From Westiellopsis prolifica IICB1 (lineage in GTDB: Bacteria; Cyanobacteriota; Cyanobacteriia; Cyanobacteriales; Nostocaceae): a DNA stretch of 58,669 nucleotides. Both the position numbers and the translations under genes were made by a program. The notes under the pieces are model-generated. The model was not told the origin of the DNA, made no database searches, and saw only the letters and a program-made list of their open reading frames with translations. Positions 35,481 through 44,307 of the stretch are shown here, in pieces. Within the stretch, counting starts at the first letter, position 1. The number at the start of each line of letters is the position of its first letter. The stretch spans positions 1,918,782 through 1,977,450 of the forward strand of contig NZ_NAPS01000001.1 in NCBI RefSeq assembly GCF_004323185.1. The letters are read 5' to 3'.

Positions 35481-36899
35481 ATGACTTTAGACAATACAAA
35501 GAATTCAGTTTCTGAAAGATTACCTGAAAAATCTACAGAACAATCTACTGAAAAATCAAATTGGTGGTCGGTTATCGTACAATTTTTACGGCAGGAATTT
35601 TTACCTGTACTGACAGATTTACGTTTAGCGATCGCACTCTTACTCATCATTGCTCTATTTAGTATCACTGGTACTGTCATTGAACAAGGTCAATCACTCG
35701 ATTTTTACAAAGCTAATTATCCAGAAGACCCAGCTTTATTTGGTTTCCTATCTTGGAAAGTAATTTTAACTGTGGGGTTAGATCATGTTTATCGTACCTG
35801 GTGGTTTTTTGCTTTACTCATATTTTTTGGTACTAGCTTAACTGCTTGTAGTTTTACTCGACAGTTACCAGCTTTAAAGACTGCGCGTCGTTGGAAGTTT
35901 TATGACCAACCCCGACAATTTACTAAACTTGCATTGAGTGCAGAATTAGATCATGGTTCTGTTGATTCTCTGATCCAAATATTACACAAGCGCAGCTACA
36001 AAGTTTTTCAAAAAGAAGAGCAAGATAATATTCTTTATGCGCGTAAAGGAATCATTGGACGCATCGGCCCCATCATTGTACATATTGGTATTGTCACGAT
36101 TCTTGTAGGGTCAATGTGGGGAGCAATGACTGGGTTTATGGCCCAAGAAATAATTGCTAGTGGTGATACATTCCAGGTTAAAAATATTATTGATGCAGGC
36201 CCTTGGGCTGCAATAAACAAAGCTCAAGATTGGTCTGTGCGTGTGAATCGTTTTTGGATTGATTATACTCCTAGTGGCAGTATTGACCAATTTTATTCAG
36301 ATTTATCTGTTTTAAATAACCACAACCAAGAGGTTGATCACAAGACAATTTTTGTGAATCAACCTCTGCGTTATCGGGGTGTAACTTTTTACCAAACAGA
36401 CTGGGGAATTTCCGCTGTACGGGTACGGGTTAACCAAAGTCCAGTTTTTCAAATTCCCATGGCGCCACTCAACACTAATAATGGGCGCATCTGGGGAACC
36501 TGGATTCCGACAAAACCAGATTTAAGTGAAGGTGTCTCATTACTAGCCAAAGATTTACAAGGAACAGTATTAATTTATGACGCCGCAGGTCAACTTTTTA
36601 ACACCTTGCGGACGGGTATGGCCACCGAAATCAATGGTGTGAAACTAACAGTTTTGGATGTCGTTGGTAGCACAGGTTTACAGATAAAAGCCGACCCAGG
36701 AATTCCGATGGTTTATTCTGGGTTTGCTTTGTTGATGTTGGGTGTGGTAATGAGTTATTTTTCTCACTCACAAATTTGGGCGTTACAAACAGATGGACGC
36801 TTGTATGTAGGTGGAAAAACAAATCGCGCCCAGGTAGCATTTGAACAGGAAATTTTGGGAATTTTGGATCGCCTAAGTCAAGAAGGGGATAGGGGATAG
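35481..36899 (+). CDS. ccs1: System II cytochrome c biogenesis protein Ccs1/ResB
   Basis: The 472-residue protein has the Ccs1 (ResB) pattern. Three N-terminal membrane helices are in the [26 protein letters not shown] region and beyond, and the [18 protein letters not shown] segment follows the third. A large lumenal domain (about 215-410) with [17 protein letters not shown] comes next, then a final helix near residues 418-435. Ccs1 and CcsA form the haem delivery/ligation complex for c-type cytochromes. ccdA is immediately upstream; ccsA is not in the window. The last few residues (EGDRG) are encoded by a GGGGATA heptamer repeat that supplies the stop codon. Confidence 0.93.
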   Translation: MTLDNTKNSVSERLPEKSTEQSTEKSNWWSVIVQFLRQEFLPVLTDLRLAIALLLIIALFSITGTVIEQGQSLDFYKANYPEDPALFGFLSWKVILTVGLDHVYRTWWFFALLIFFGTSLTACSFTRQLPALKTARRWKFYDQPRQFTKLALSAELDHGSVDSLIQILHKRSYKVFQKEEQDNILYARKGIIGRIGPIIVHIGIVTILVGSMWGAMTGFMAQEIIASGDTFQVKNIIDAGPWAAINKAQDWSVRVNRFWIDYTPSGSIDQFYSDLSVLNNHNQEVDHKTIFVNQPLRYRGVTFYQTDWGISAVRVRVNQSPVFQIPMAPLNTNNGRIWGTWIPTKPDLSEGVSLLAKDLQGTVLIYDAAGQLFNTLRTGMATEINGVKLTVLDVVGSTGLQIKADPGIPMVYSGFALLMLGVVMSYFSHSQIWALQTDGRLYVGGKTNRAQVAFEQEILGILDRLSQEGDRG

Positions 36900-37022
36900 G
36901 GGATCGGGGATAGGGATCGGGGGAAGGGGGACGCAAAAAATAAGCAATGACCAATGACTATTGTACAGACGCGTAGACGCTCGTAAGAGCGGCTTCTCTT
37001 AAGAGTATCATCGCGTCTCTAC
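36888..37022. repeat. STRR heptamers overlapping the ccs1 stop and a GACGCG hairpin
   Basis: GGGGATA/GGGGATC heptamers begin inside the ccs1 3' end and continue to about 36930. Downstream, GTACAGACGCG... and ...CGCGTCTCTAC (36963-37022) form the ends of a long imperfect hairpin with the inner GACGCTCGTAAGAGCGGCTTC sequence. Convergent queF ends 14 bases later. Confidence 0.75.
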
Positions 37023-37035
37023 CAATGACCAATGA

Positions 37036-37458
37036 CTATTGACCCTCAGATTTCACATGATGAACTTCAATCACTGTGTGTACGTTACCACGTGGTGCAA
37101 AATCTGCTTTAAGGGTGATTTCTAAAGGATCACAAGCAGCGACAAAATCATCCAAGATTTGATTGGCTGATTCTTCGTGAGAAATGTAGCGATCGCGATA
37201 ACTATTAATGTAAAGCTTGAGGGCTTTTAATTCTACCACCAGTTGATCAGGTATGTAGGTAATATGAATGGTGGCAAAGTCTGGATAGCCGGAAAATGGA
37301 CATTTACAAGTAAATTCCGGCAATGTGATATCAATGTTATAGCGTCGTCCGATGCGCGGATTAGGAAATGTAATTAATTGTCCTTCGGCAATTTCGCGTT
37401 CGCCATACTTTATTTCTTGACTTGGCTGTGACACACTTTCAGACAAAGAGTTACTCAT
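37036..37458 (-). CDS. queF: NADPH-dependent 7-cyano-7-deazaguanine reductase QueF
   Basis: QueF reduces preQ0 to preQ1 with NADPH, a step in queuosine tRNA modification. The 140-residue unimodular (short) form has the active-site Cys in EFTCKCPFSGYPDFA (Cys53) followed by Asp60, and the NADPH-binding motif ELKALKLYINSYR. The SHEESAN and DPLEITLKADFAPRG segments complete the family. The start ATG at 37458 is followed by a Ser/Gln-rich N-terminus. It stands alone, downstream of a repeat and convergent with ccs1. Function is very secure. Confidence 0.95.
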   Translation of the reverse strand: MSNSLSESVSQPSQEIKYGEREIAEGQLITFPNPRIGRRYNIDITLPEFTCKCPFSGYPDFATIHITYIPDQLVVELKALKLYINSYRDRYISHEESANQILDDFVAACDPLEITLKADFAPRGNVHTVIEVHHVKSEGQ

Positions 37459-37573
37459 AATAGTAATGTTTAATGGTCATTAGTCATTAGTCATTAGTCA
37501 ATGGTCAAGGTTCAATCCAAAATCCAAAATTGTTTGACTCTGGACAATTAACATTTGACATTTGATTTTTAAC

Positions 37574-37978
37574 TTAAAATTCTTCTGATTGCCAGTCTGG
37601 GCAATTGTCACCATCCCAACCATAAGGATGCATACCACAGACTAATAAGTTACCACCATATGCTTGACCGTGGTAGTGGTAGCAACCAATGCAAGCAGGA
37701 TTTTTTTCAGATGAGGGTTCAACTGGATAGGGAAAACCGGGATCTAAATCATCACCCATAACATCTTCCAATTCCCAGTACATTTCCAAAAATGGTTCAG
37801 TCAATTCCTGAAAATACTGATCTATTTCGACAGCGATTGTATTTTGTAATTCTTCGGTAACTTCTTCTGTAACTTCAACAAAAGCGTCTACCATTTCACT
37901 GATCCCCAGGAAAAAACCTTCAACTTCATCGCTTACTGTTTGTACCATTTCCCAAAAATCCTTTTGCCAATTTTCCAT
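37574..37978 (-). CDS. Conserved-looking acidic protein with a C-terminal Cys/His cluster
   Basis: The 134-residue protein is strongly acidic. It has a helical N-terminal half (residues 1-80) and a C-terminal cluster with CIGCYHYHGQAY, LVCGMHPYGWDGDNCPDW. That gives four Cys plus several His and an aromatic-rich tail that could bind a metal, zinc being one option. I recognise no named family, though I believe similar proteins exist in cyanobacteria. The gene follows queF at 115 bases on the same minus strand, and no operon is obvious. No function is suggested. Confidence 0.6.
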   Translation of the reverse strand: MENWQKDFWEMVQTVSDEVEGFFLGISEMVDAFVEVTEEVTEELQNTIAVEIDQYFQELTEPFLEMYWELEDVMGDDLDPGFPYPVEPSSEKNPACIGCYHYHGQAYGGNLLVCGMHPYGWDGDNCPDWQSEEF

Positions 37979-38300
37979 ATCATTAATGCTTTAGTAGGTA
38001 GTAGTGGTTTACTATATAAAGTCTGTAGAGTCTCAGACCTTTCAACGTATAAATTTGAAAAATTAAAATTTCTTGGTGTCTTAGTGCCTTAGTGTTTCAA
38101 AAATTATTTTTTCACCACAAAGGCAGTTTTCTAAAGAGTAATATTTTACAAAAATTAAATATTACTCTGACTTAAATGCTACCTAACTGACAGCAACGAA
38201 CAACAGCTAAACAAACAGGCTTTAACTAAATTCTACGTCATATAGCAATGGGTTGATCTCAGCAAAACAAAGCTAATATCAACCCAGCATAAATTTATAA
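37979..38300. other. 322-base AT-rich gap
   Basis: No gene was seen. It contains a TTGGTGTCTTAGTGCCTTAGTG direct-repeat word near 38070 that recurs at 50477, and GCTAATATCAACCCAGC near 38271. The promoter of the minus-strand gene that starts at 37978 must lie here. Confidence 0.5.
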
Positions 38301-38690
38301 TTAATCATCGCGTTGCAAACGCTTTAACTCGTTTTCTAAATCCAGAACTTGCTGGCGTAGTTGATCTACATTCTCATTATCGCCTTGAACATCTTTCGCC
38401 GTCGGCTGATCGTCTTCTTCTATAATTTCGATGCGGCGCGGTTCAGATGGAGTCGTTGTTGGTGGAGCAGAATCATCACTTGCTTGCTGCTGGGCTTGTT
38501 TCATCATGTCTTCTACGAAACGGCGAGCCTCTTCTGTGGTCATTTCGCCTCGTGCTACCATTTCGTCTGCCAGCTTTTGGATTTGCGATCGCACGTCTGC
38601 TAGTGTTCCGCCTGCTTTCTCGCCCGCGTAAGAAGCTAACCCAACACCAAGGTAAAAAGCTTTTTTAACAATATCTCCAAAACCAGCCAT
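38301..38690 (-). CDS. Phasin-like/coiled-coil protein
   Basis: The 129-residue product starts with MAGFGDIVKKAFYLGVGLASYAGEKAG. This looks like the N-terminus of phasin-like or PhaF-type proteins, with a helix and an LADEMVARGEMTTEEARRF segment. The middle is Pro/Thr-rich (DSAPPTTTPSEP) and the end is a leucine-zipper-like coiled coil (DQLRQQVLDLENELKRLQ). It could coat polyhydroxyalkanoate granules or act as a small scaffold. Evidence for the granule role is by resemblance only. It lies directly downstream of the SRP RNA gene on the same strand. Confidence 0.6.
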   Translation of the reverse strand: MAGFGDIVKKAFYLGVGLASYAGEKAGGTLADVRSQIQKLADEMVARGEMTTEEARRFVEDMMKQAQQQASDDSAPPTTTPSEPRRIEIIEEDDQPTAKDVQGDNENVDQLRQQVLDLENELKRLQRDD

Positions 38691-38715
38691 TACAGCCTTT
38701 ACGCTCCTAGAAATA

Positions 38716-38800
38716 GGGCGACCCGGAGATTACGCCTACCATAAGCATCCCGTGTTGCTGCTACCTTCCGGTCCTGACAAGATTTGGGCGTTACAGTCGC
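38716..38800 (-). ncRNA. ffs: Signal recognition particle RNA (4.5S-type)
   Basis: On the minus strand the invariant SRP loop reads GTCAGGACCGGAAGGTAGCA, with GCAACACGGG after it, which is the universal Ffh-binding domain of bacterial 4.5S RNA. The flanking ACGCCC/GGCGTA-type stem supports a short hairpin RNA of about 85-100 bases. It partners Ffh for co-translational membrane targeting. The ends are approximate. It is transcribed toward the phasin-like gene. Confidence 0.92.
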
Positions 38801-38848
38801 ATAAGTCCAGGTCTAAAAATAATCATAGCATCAAATATTGTATATGTG

Positions 38849-39112
38849 TTATTCGACTACAATTTTCCATTCATATAGTTTGTAGCTAACACAGTCGTTT
38901 ATTATTAATGGGTCGTTGGCTACAATTGCTTGTGCTTCTGCCATTGATGCAGCTTCAAACACCATCATCCCGCCTCCCTTCTTTGCCCAGTAGCCAGTTT
39001 TAGCATTGTGTCCTTTGGCAATTAAATCTTTGACGTAAGCTTTGTGAGCAGGTACATATTGGTCAAAAATAGATTTATCAACTTTGCCTTCCTCAATCTT
39101 GACAAAAATCGG
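38849..39112 (-). CDS. YCII-domain protein
   Basis: The ~87-residue product (from the MPIFVKIEEGKVDK start) is a ferredoxin-like-fold YciI protein. The AHKAYVKDLIAKGHNAKTGYW segment and the ASMAEAQAIVANDPLIINDCVSYKLYEWKIVV end are typical. It is an uncharacterised small protein family. A start at 39133, giving seven extra residues, is also possible, and the longest frame would overlap the start of the divergent gene at 39178. I prefer the MPIFVK start because family members begin with MP plus this segment. Function is unknown. Confidence 0.82.
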   Translation of the reverse strand, partial: PIFVKIEEGKVDKSIFDQYVPAHKAYVKDLIAKGHNAKTGYWAKKGGGMMVFEAASMAEAQAIVANDPLIINDCVSYKLYEWKIVVE

Positions 39113-39177
39113 CATGTACTTGTCAGTTCCCATATAAATAGACTGTAAATTGATTATCTTATAACTGATAAACTCCC

Positions 39178-39741
39178 TTGTTAAAATCACAAACTCTTTT
39201 TTTCATAGCCCTGCTACCACCACAGGAAATTCAGGATTATGCTAACCAAATCAAGCAGCACTTTGCTCTTAACTACGCCAGTCGTCACGCCCAAAAATCT
39301 CCACCTCACATTACCCTACAACCACCTTTTAAATGGTCTGATCAAAATTTACCAGGGTTAGAAGCGTGTTTGCAGGAATTTGTCAGCACTCAAAATCCAA
39401 TACCAATTACCTTAAGTGGTTACGGCGCGTTTATTCCCCGCGTTATCTATATTAATGTGGTGAGAAGTTCCGAACTATTGGCTGTGCAAACGAATTTAAT
39501 GACACACTTAGCCAACCAACTGGGAATTGTTGATCCAGTATCTCAAACCCGACCTTTCGCACCTCACATGACAGTGGCGTTTAAAGATTTAACACGTCAG
39601 AACTTTAAAGCTGCTTGGCCAGAGTTTGAAAAGCGTGAGTTGTATTTTGAATTTACAGCAGATAATTTAACGCTACTGCGACACGATGGTCAGCGGTGGA
39701 ATGTGAAAGCAGAGTATCCGTTCGTAATTGGCGATCGCTAA
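39178..39741 (+). CDS. 2'-5' RNA ligase/cyclic phosphodiesterase superfamily protein
   Basis: A 187-residue protein with the two HxTx active-site motifs (HITLQPPF and HMTVAF), as in the LigT/2H phosphoesterase fold. Members hydrolyse or join 2',3'-cyclic phosphate RNA ends. The TTG at 39178 is the start because it leads into LFFIALLPPQEIQD, and the divergent YCII gene prevents a long upstream extension. It overlaps the longest YCII frame but not the preferred start. Substrate unknown. Confidence 0.88.
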   Translation: MLKSQTLFFIALLPPQEIQDYANQIKQHFALNYASRHAQKSPPHITLQPPFKWSDQNLPGLEACLQEFVSTQNPIPITLSGYGAFIPRVIYINVVRSSELLAVQTNLMTHLANQLGIVDPVSQTRPFAPHMTVAFKDLTRQNFKAAWPEFEKRELYFEFTADNLTLLRHDGQRWNVKAEYPFVIGDR

Positions 39742-39856
39742 TTGTTATTTACTCTGAAGCGAACTTACCAAACCTCTTCACCTGATAAATGATTCTCAAC
39801 GCTGTAAAATTTTTTATGTCTCTACATTTTTTACTCAGCGAAAGCTTCATAAACTT

Positions 39857-40993
39857 ATGTCATCCACATCCCATTACAGTTCAGCTAAGGAGCAATCTAT
39901 CGGCGTTGCAGTTGTCGGTACAGGGTTCGGTCAAAAAGTCCACATACCTGCATTTAAGTCTCATCCCCGTACCCAAGTGGTTGCTGTTTATCACCGAGAT
40001 TTAGAAAAAGCCCAAGCTATAGCCCAATCACAAAACATTCCTTACGCTTGCGATACTATTACAGATATTATTTCTCTGAGTGAAGTTCAAGCAGTCAGCA
40101 TCGCGACACCGCCGTTTCTCCACTACGAAATGGCTAAGGAAGTTTTGCAAGCTGGAAAACATATATTACTAGAAAAACCTGTAACTTTAAATGTAGACGA
40201 AGCTAAAGAACTTTATTTTTTGGCAAAATCAAAAGGTGTGATTGCTACTGTAGATTTTGAATTCCGGTTTGTACCTGGATGGCAATTATTTGCTGAACTT
40301 TTATCAGAAAACTATGTTGGCAATAAACGTTTAATTAGAATTGATTGGTTGGGTTCTTCTCGCGCTGATGCTGGCCGTCCTTGGAACTGGTATTCGCAAA
40401 AAGACAAAGGTGGTGGTGCGTTAGGTTCTTTAGGTTCCCACACTTTTGATTATATTAACTGGTTGTTTGGACCTGTACGCAGATTAAGCGCTCATTTGAG
40501 TACAGCTATACCCCAACGACAAGATGCTAACACAGGTGAATTCAAACCAGTAAATACCGATGACACCTGCATGTTGATGCTGGAATTAGCAGATGGGACA
40601 CCTTGTCAAGTTTCCATTAGTGCGGTGGTACATGCATCTCGTACACATTGGTTAGAAGTGTATGGCGATCGCGCTACTTTAGTTTTAGGTAGCGAGAATC
40701 AAAAAGATTATATCCACGGTTTTCGTGTTTGGGCATCTCAGCCTGGTAAACAATTAACAGAAATAGAAGTTCCTAATCGTTTAGTTTTTCCAAAAAATTA
40801 CGCCGATGGTCGTATTTCTGCATTTCTCAGAGTAGTAGATCAATGGGTACAGGGAATTGATCAAGGAGAAGAAATTGTTCCATCTTTGCGAGAAGGAGTT
40901 TATTCTCAGTTATTGATGGATTTATCACATGAATCAAATATGAAATCAAACTGGGTTGATGTGCCTAGTTTAGAAGAAGTTTTAAAGAGATGA
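39857..40993 (+). CDS. Gfo/Idh/MocA-family oxidoreductase
   Basis: The 378-residue NAD(P)-dependent enzyme has an N-terminal Rossmann domain with GTGFGQKVHIPAF (the GxGxxG-type motif). The EKPV motif appears in HILLEKPVTLNVDEA. A C-terminal substrate domain follows, with DWLGSSRADAGRPWNWY and the LGSLGSHTFDYINW region containing a catalytic His candidate. Substrates in this family are sugars, inositols or bilins; this one is unknown. A DoxX-type gene follows 30 bases after its stop in the same direction and may be co-transcribed. Confidence 0.9.
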   Translation: MSSTSHYSSAKEQSIGVAVVGTGFGQKVHIPAFKSHPRTQVVAVYHRDLEKAQAIAQSQNIPYACDTITDIISLSEVQAVSIATPPFLHYEMAKEVLQAGKHILLEKPVTLNVDEAKELYFLAKSKGVIATVDFEFRFVPGWQLFAELLSENYVGNKRLIRIDWLGSSRADAGRPWNWYSQKDKGGGALGSLGSHTFDYINWLFGPVRRLSAHLSTAIPQRQDANTGEFKPVNTDDTCMLMLELADGTPCQVSISAVVHASRTHWLEVYGDRATLVLGSENQKDYIHGFRVWASQPGKQLTEIEVPNRLVFPKNYADGRISAFLRVVDQWVQGIDQGEEIVPSLREGVYSQLLMDLSHESNMKSNWVDVPSLEEVLKR

Positions 40994-41023
40994 AAAGCTA
41001 ACTTGGGATAGAAGTACGAGCAA

Positions 41024-41518
41024 GTGTCAACATTTAAAATTTCACTAGCGTTTGTGAAATTTTCCATGTCTTTCTTACCTAAATTAGATCATCGTCGCAA
41101 AGAAATTCTTCGCGGTGTTCTGGCAGTTGCTATTATCATTGTTGGGACTACACATTTTATCAGACCTGAGCAATACGCCCGCATCGTTCCACCACCATTT
41201 CCACCATTCGCATCTGTTTATATTAGTGGTTTTTTTGAAATTCTTGGTGGTATTGGTTTAATGATTCCATTTGTCAGTGTAGCCGCAGCCTGGGGATTAA
41301 TTGCCCTATTTATTGCTGTGTTTCCTGCCAATATTTATATGACCATACACAACATTAAAGTTGAGGGAATTCCTCACAATCAGTTACTTTATATAGCAAG
41401 GCTACCTTTGCAAGCAGTGTTAATTGCTTGGGCATATTGGTATACTCGCAAACCAGAAGCTCAAAGTGGAGCGTCGGAAGTTACTAAAGAATTAAAAGAT
41501 TCTTCTTTGGTTAAGTAA
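41024..41518 (+). CDS. DoxX-family membrane protein
   Basis: Up to 164 residues with four predicted membrane helices. It shows the DoxX pattern RGVLAVAIIIVGTTHFIRPEQYARIVPPP and YISGFFEILGGIGLMIP. The GTG at 41024 is one possible start; an ATG at 41066 (MSFLPKL...) is also plausible, because the intervening residues are not clearly conserved. DoxX proteins have been tied to quinone oxidation or sulfur metabolism in a few organisms, but the role of this group is unknown. It follows the oxidoreductase gene at 30 bases. Confidence 0.8.
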   Translation: MSTFKISLAFVKFSMSFLPKLDHRRKEILRGVLAVAIIIVGTTHFIRPEQYARIVPPPFPPFASVYISGFFEILGGIGLMIPFVSVAAAWGLIALFIAVFPANIYMTIHNIKVEGIPHNQLLYIARLPLQAVLIAWAYWYTRKPEAQSGASEVTKELKDSSLVK

Positions 41519-41653
41519 AATCATGAAATTATCGTCCATTTTATTTCTAATGTTAGATTGGAAATTGCGAATTGTTCAAACCAAGGATGGATGATTAATA
41601 AACGTGGAAATTGACAAAATCTGACTAGATCGCAAAGGATGAGGCAAGAATGC

Positions 41654-42127
41654 ATGATTAAATCTTGGATGGTAATTGGTGGGGTTGCTTTCTTAGTTGC
41701 TTTAGGTGCAAACTTTATCACTCCTGGCGATCGCAAATGGTTTAAACGCCTACAAAGACCGAGATGGCTAACATTTGAAGCAGCAATTCCTGTGATTTGG
41801 ACTGTAATATTTATTTGTGGTGCTTGGTCTGCTTATATTGTTTGGGAAAAGAACCCAGGAACGACCACAACCTGGTTATTAATGGGGTTATATTTGCTTT
41901 TAGAAATAGTTACTATTGCTTACACTCCTGTAATGTTTAGGACTCGTCATTTGCGAGTAGGTACGATTCTTGGTGGAACAGGTTTTGTGATTGGGGTGAT
42001 ACTAGCGATCGCAGTTTTTCCCGTTTCTGTTTGGGCAACATTATTACTTGTACCTTATTTATTATGGAGTCCAATTGGTACATACACAACTAAAGCTATG
42101 GAACGCCTCAATCCTCAAGATGTATAA
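41654..42127 (+). CDS. TspO/MBR-family membrane protein, copy 1
   Basis: A 157-residue five-helix membrane protein. The family signature WFKRLQRPRWLTFEAAIPVIWTV and the C-terminal LLLVPYLLWSPIGTYTT stretch are present, although the first region departs from the usual Trp-rich motif of TspO. Family members bind tetrapyrroles and are tied to stress and pigment regulation. The start MIKSWMV at 41654 is preferred to an upstream ATG at 41639 because copy 2 begins with MIQSWMV. A second, similar gene follows 236 bases later. Confidence 0.78.
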   Translation: MIKSWMVIGGVAFLVALGANFITPGDRKWFKRLQRPRWLTFEAAIPVIWTVIFICGAWSAYIVWEKNPGTTTTWLLMGLYLLLEIVTIAYTPVMFRTRHLRVGTILGGTGFVIGVILAIAVFPVSVWATLLLVPYLLWSPIGTYTTKAMERLNPQDV

Positions 42128-42363
42128 GTTTTGTTTGCAGAATTTACGCACAGGTAATGGAAAAACAAACCGCAGAGGACGCAGAGTACACAGAGAAATA
42201 AGAGTTTGAGAGGTTTTTTGGCTAAATTCTAGTTTGTTGATGTTGTTTGGAAGTAACAACAATTAACTATTAACAATTAATAATATGACTAATGACTGAT
42301 TAAACTCATATCCTAAATTGCCAAAATTGCTGTGTAAAACTCATACACACCAAAGAAGAGAAA

Positions 42364-42837
42364 ATGATTCAATCTTGGATGGTAATTGGGGCTGTAACTT
42401 TTTTAGTTGCAGTTGGTAGTTTTTTGATCACACCACGTGATGTGAAATGGTTCGCACAATTAAGTCGTCCGCGTTGGCTAGTTTTTGAACCATTCATCCC
42501 TGTAATTTGGACTACGATTTTTATTAGCGGTGCTGCTTCTGCTACTATTGTTTGGCAAAAAAATCCAGGTAGTTTAATAACTTGGTTATTAATGGGTTGT
42601 TATCTATTGCTGGAAATTATTACTGTCACCTACATACCTTTAATGTTGAGGTTTCGCAGTCTCAGAACCGGAGAAATTATTGGTTCAGTTGGTCTTGTTT
42701 TGGGTATAGTGCTAGCGTTATTTGTTTTACCTATTTCTCGACTGGCTAGCTTATTGCTTGTTCCTTATTTGGTTTGGAGTCCAATTGGAACTTATACAAC
42801 TGAAGAATTAATTCAGTTGAATCCTGAAGATGCGTAA
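42364..42837 (+). CDS. TspO/MBR-family membrane protein, copy 2
   Basis: A 157-residue paralogue of the preceding gene. It shares MI.SWMVIG, a WF..L.RPRWL.FE signature and a matching C-terminal LLLVPYLVWSPIGTYTTEE. By eye the two are about half identical, so they arose by tandem duplication. The role is presumably tetrapyrrole-related, but this is family knowledge, not evidence here. The ATG at 42364 follows AAGAGAAA. The intervening 236 bases contain a CCGCAGAGGACGCAGAG repeat fragment. Confidence 0.78.
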   Translation: MIQSWMVIGAVTFLVAVGSFLITPRDVKWFAQLSRPRWLVFEPFIPVIWTTIFISGAASATIVWQKNPGSLITWLLMGCYLLLEIITVTYIPLMLRFRSLRTGEIIGSVGLVLGIVLALFVLPISRLASLLLVPYLVWSPIGTYTTEELIQLNPEDA

Positions 42838-42969
42838 GTTTTGTTGGTTGTTGGTTGTTAGTGCTTGATAACAACCAACAATCAACAATTAAGTATTTAC
42901 CAGGACTTACGCAAAAGTTGCCAAGGGGCCAAGAACGCCAAGGATTTTGAGAGTGTGCGTAAATTCTAT

Positions 42970-43707
42970 TTAAATTAGCCTAGCGTAGTGTGCGATAAAA
43001 TTTTTACTTGGATCGGCTTGATTATGTAACCAAGCCCACATTTGATCACCTATGGAAAAATGCCACCATTCGCGTGGATTGCGTTTAAAATCGGCTTTTT
43101 CCATGACATTTTTTAGTAGTAAACGATGAGCGTGATATTGTTGTGCTTGTGGTTGTTCACTATTAGCATAATAATCAGGAAGCGATCGCTCTGACATTTC
43201 ATCAATAGGCGAACCCATATCTACAATTTCCCCATTCTCATCCACCAAAGTTATATCCACAGCAGCACCAGTACTATGAGGTGGTGGTGCGTTTTCATCT
43301 AAACTAGGTTCAGCCCAGATTTTGTAAACTTCTTGCCAAATTTCTTGACGCTGAGTTGCTGATAAATTTACCTCAACAAGTCCTTTTTCTCGTACCGCTT
43401 CGGCAAAACTGTACTCTACCATAAACTGTTGCACAGCTACAGGACGATAAGCATCAAAAATTTGAATCTGCCAGTCAGGACGCAGCAATTGTAAATGATT
43501 TTGGGCTGCAATTAAACTATCAACAACGCTTTGGCGAAGAAAATAAGGTGAATGTTCCCCATAAGGTGCGCCTAATTTCTCATAAGGATGGGGAGATTCC
43601 ACCGCAAACATTTCTAGGGGAATAGCTACTAGCGGTTCGCCACACTCTTGAATGGGAATATGATGATAAGGTCTCATGGATTGTGAGGTAAAAATTTGAT
43701 TTTCCAA
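42970..43707 (-). CDS. D-alanyl-D-alanine dipeptidase-like protein (peptidase M15D)
   Basis: A 245-residue zinc peptidase of the VanX/DdpX family. The first metal motif HSTGAAVD (His and Asp ligands) lies at about residues 146-153, and the EWWHF motif (catalytic Glu and His ligand) lies near residues 218-222. The Arg of FDAYRP, used in substrate binding, is also present. It cleaves D-Ala-D-Ala dipeptide or related peptides. No signal peptide is seen, so it is probably cytosolic. The start at 43707 is clean. It is monocistronic, followed by intergenic DNA and preceded by a 178-bp tandem duplication. Confidence 0.88.
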   Translation of the reverse strand: MENQIFTSQSMRPYHHIPIQECGEPLVAIPLEMFAVESPHPYEKLGAPYGEHSPYFLRQSVVDSLIAAQNHLQLLRPDWQIQIFDAYRPVAVQQFMVEYSFAEAVREKGLVEVNLSATQRQEIWQEVYKIWAEPSLDENAPPPHSTGAAVDITLVDENGEIVDMGSPIDEMSERSLPDYYANSEQPQAQQYHAHRLLLKNVMEKADFKRNPREWWHFSIGDQMWAWLHNQADPSKNFIAHYARLI

Positions 43708-43767
43708 ATGTTAGCTTGTGACATTCTCAATTAGTTTAAAAGATCGCTTGATAATAATTAGGACCAA

Positions 43768-44123
43768 CCCTTTCAAGGTGACTCATAAAATCTCTTTTTT
43801 CCTGTCTGCGCTCTCTGCGTTCTCTGCGGTTTAAAAGTAATTTATTTAACCGCAGAGGCACAGAGAACACAGAGATAAGAGCTTACAGAGGAGTTGATTG
43901 TCGAGAATTTTGCTCCACCTTGAAAGGGCTAATAATTGGGACTAGCCCTTTCAAGGTGACTCATAAAATCTCTTTTTTCCTGTCTGCGCTCTCTGCGTTC
44001 TCTGCGGTTTAAAAGTAATTTATTTAACCGCAGAGGCACAGAGAACACAGAGATAAGAGCTTACAGAGGAGTTGATTGTTGAGAATTTTGCTCCACCTTG
44101 AAAGGGCTATAATTGGGACTTAT
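43768..44123. repeat. 178-bp tandem duplication of an inverted-repeat element
   Basis: Two nearly identical copies (starting at 43768 and 43946, period 178) occur side by side. Each copy contains CCCTTTCAAGGTG at the left and CACCTTGAAAGGG at the right, and an internal pair CTCTGCGTTCTCTGCGGTTT / AACCGCAGAGGCACAGAG. Each copy is therefore itself a long foldable palindrome. Related fragments occur at 42170 and 50421. No coding frame is present. The first VWA gene begins about 185 bases after the second copy. Confidence 0.9.
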
Positions 44124-44307
44124 CCATTGACAAAATGAGTTACTTATGTTTTCAGTGTCCGGTGTGTCTGATTGTCTTCGTGTCTTCTTTTACAGATGAG
44201 CTAAGGTTGTAGATAAGTAGCAAAACTCGTAAAGAAGCTTGAATAGCTAGTCAATACTTAAGAAGCCTAGACTAGACTAGAGACGTCGAGTAATCAGTAA
44301 AGGAATT

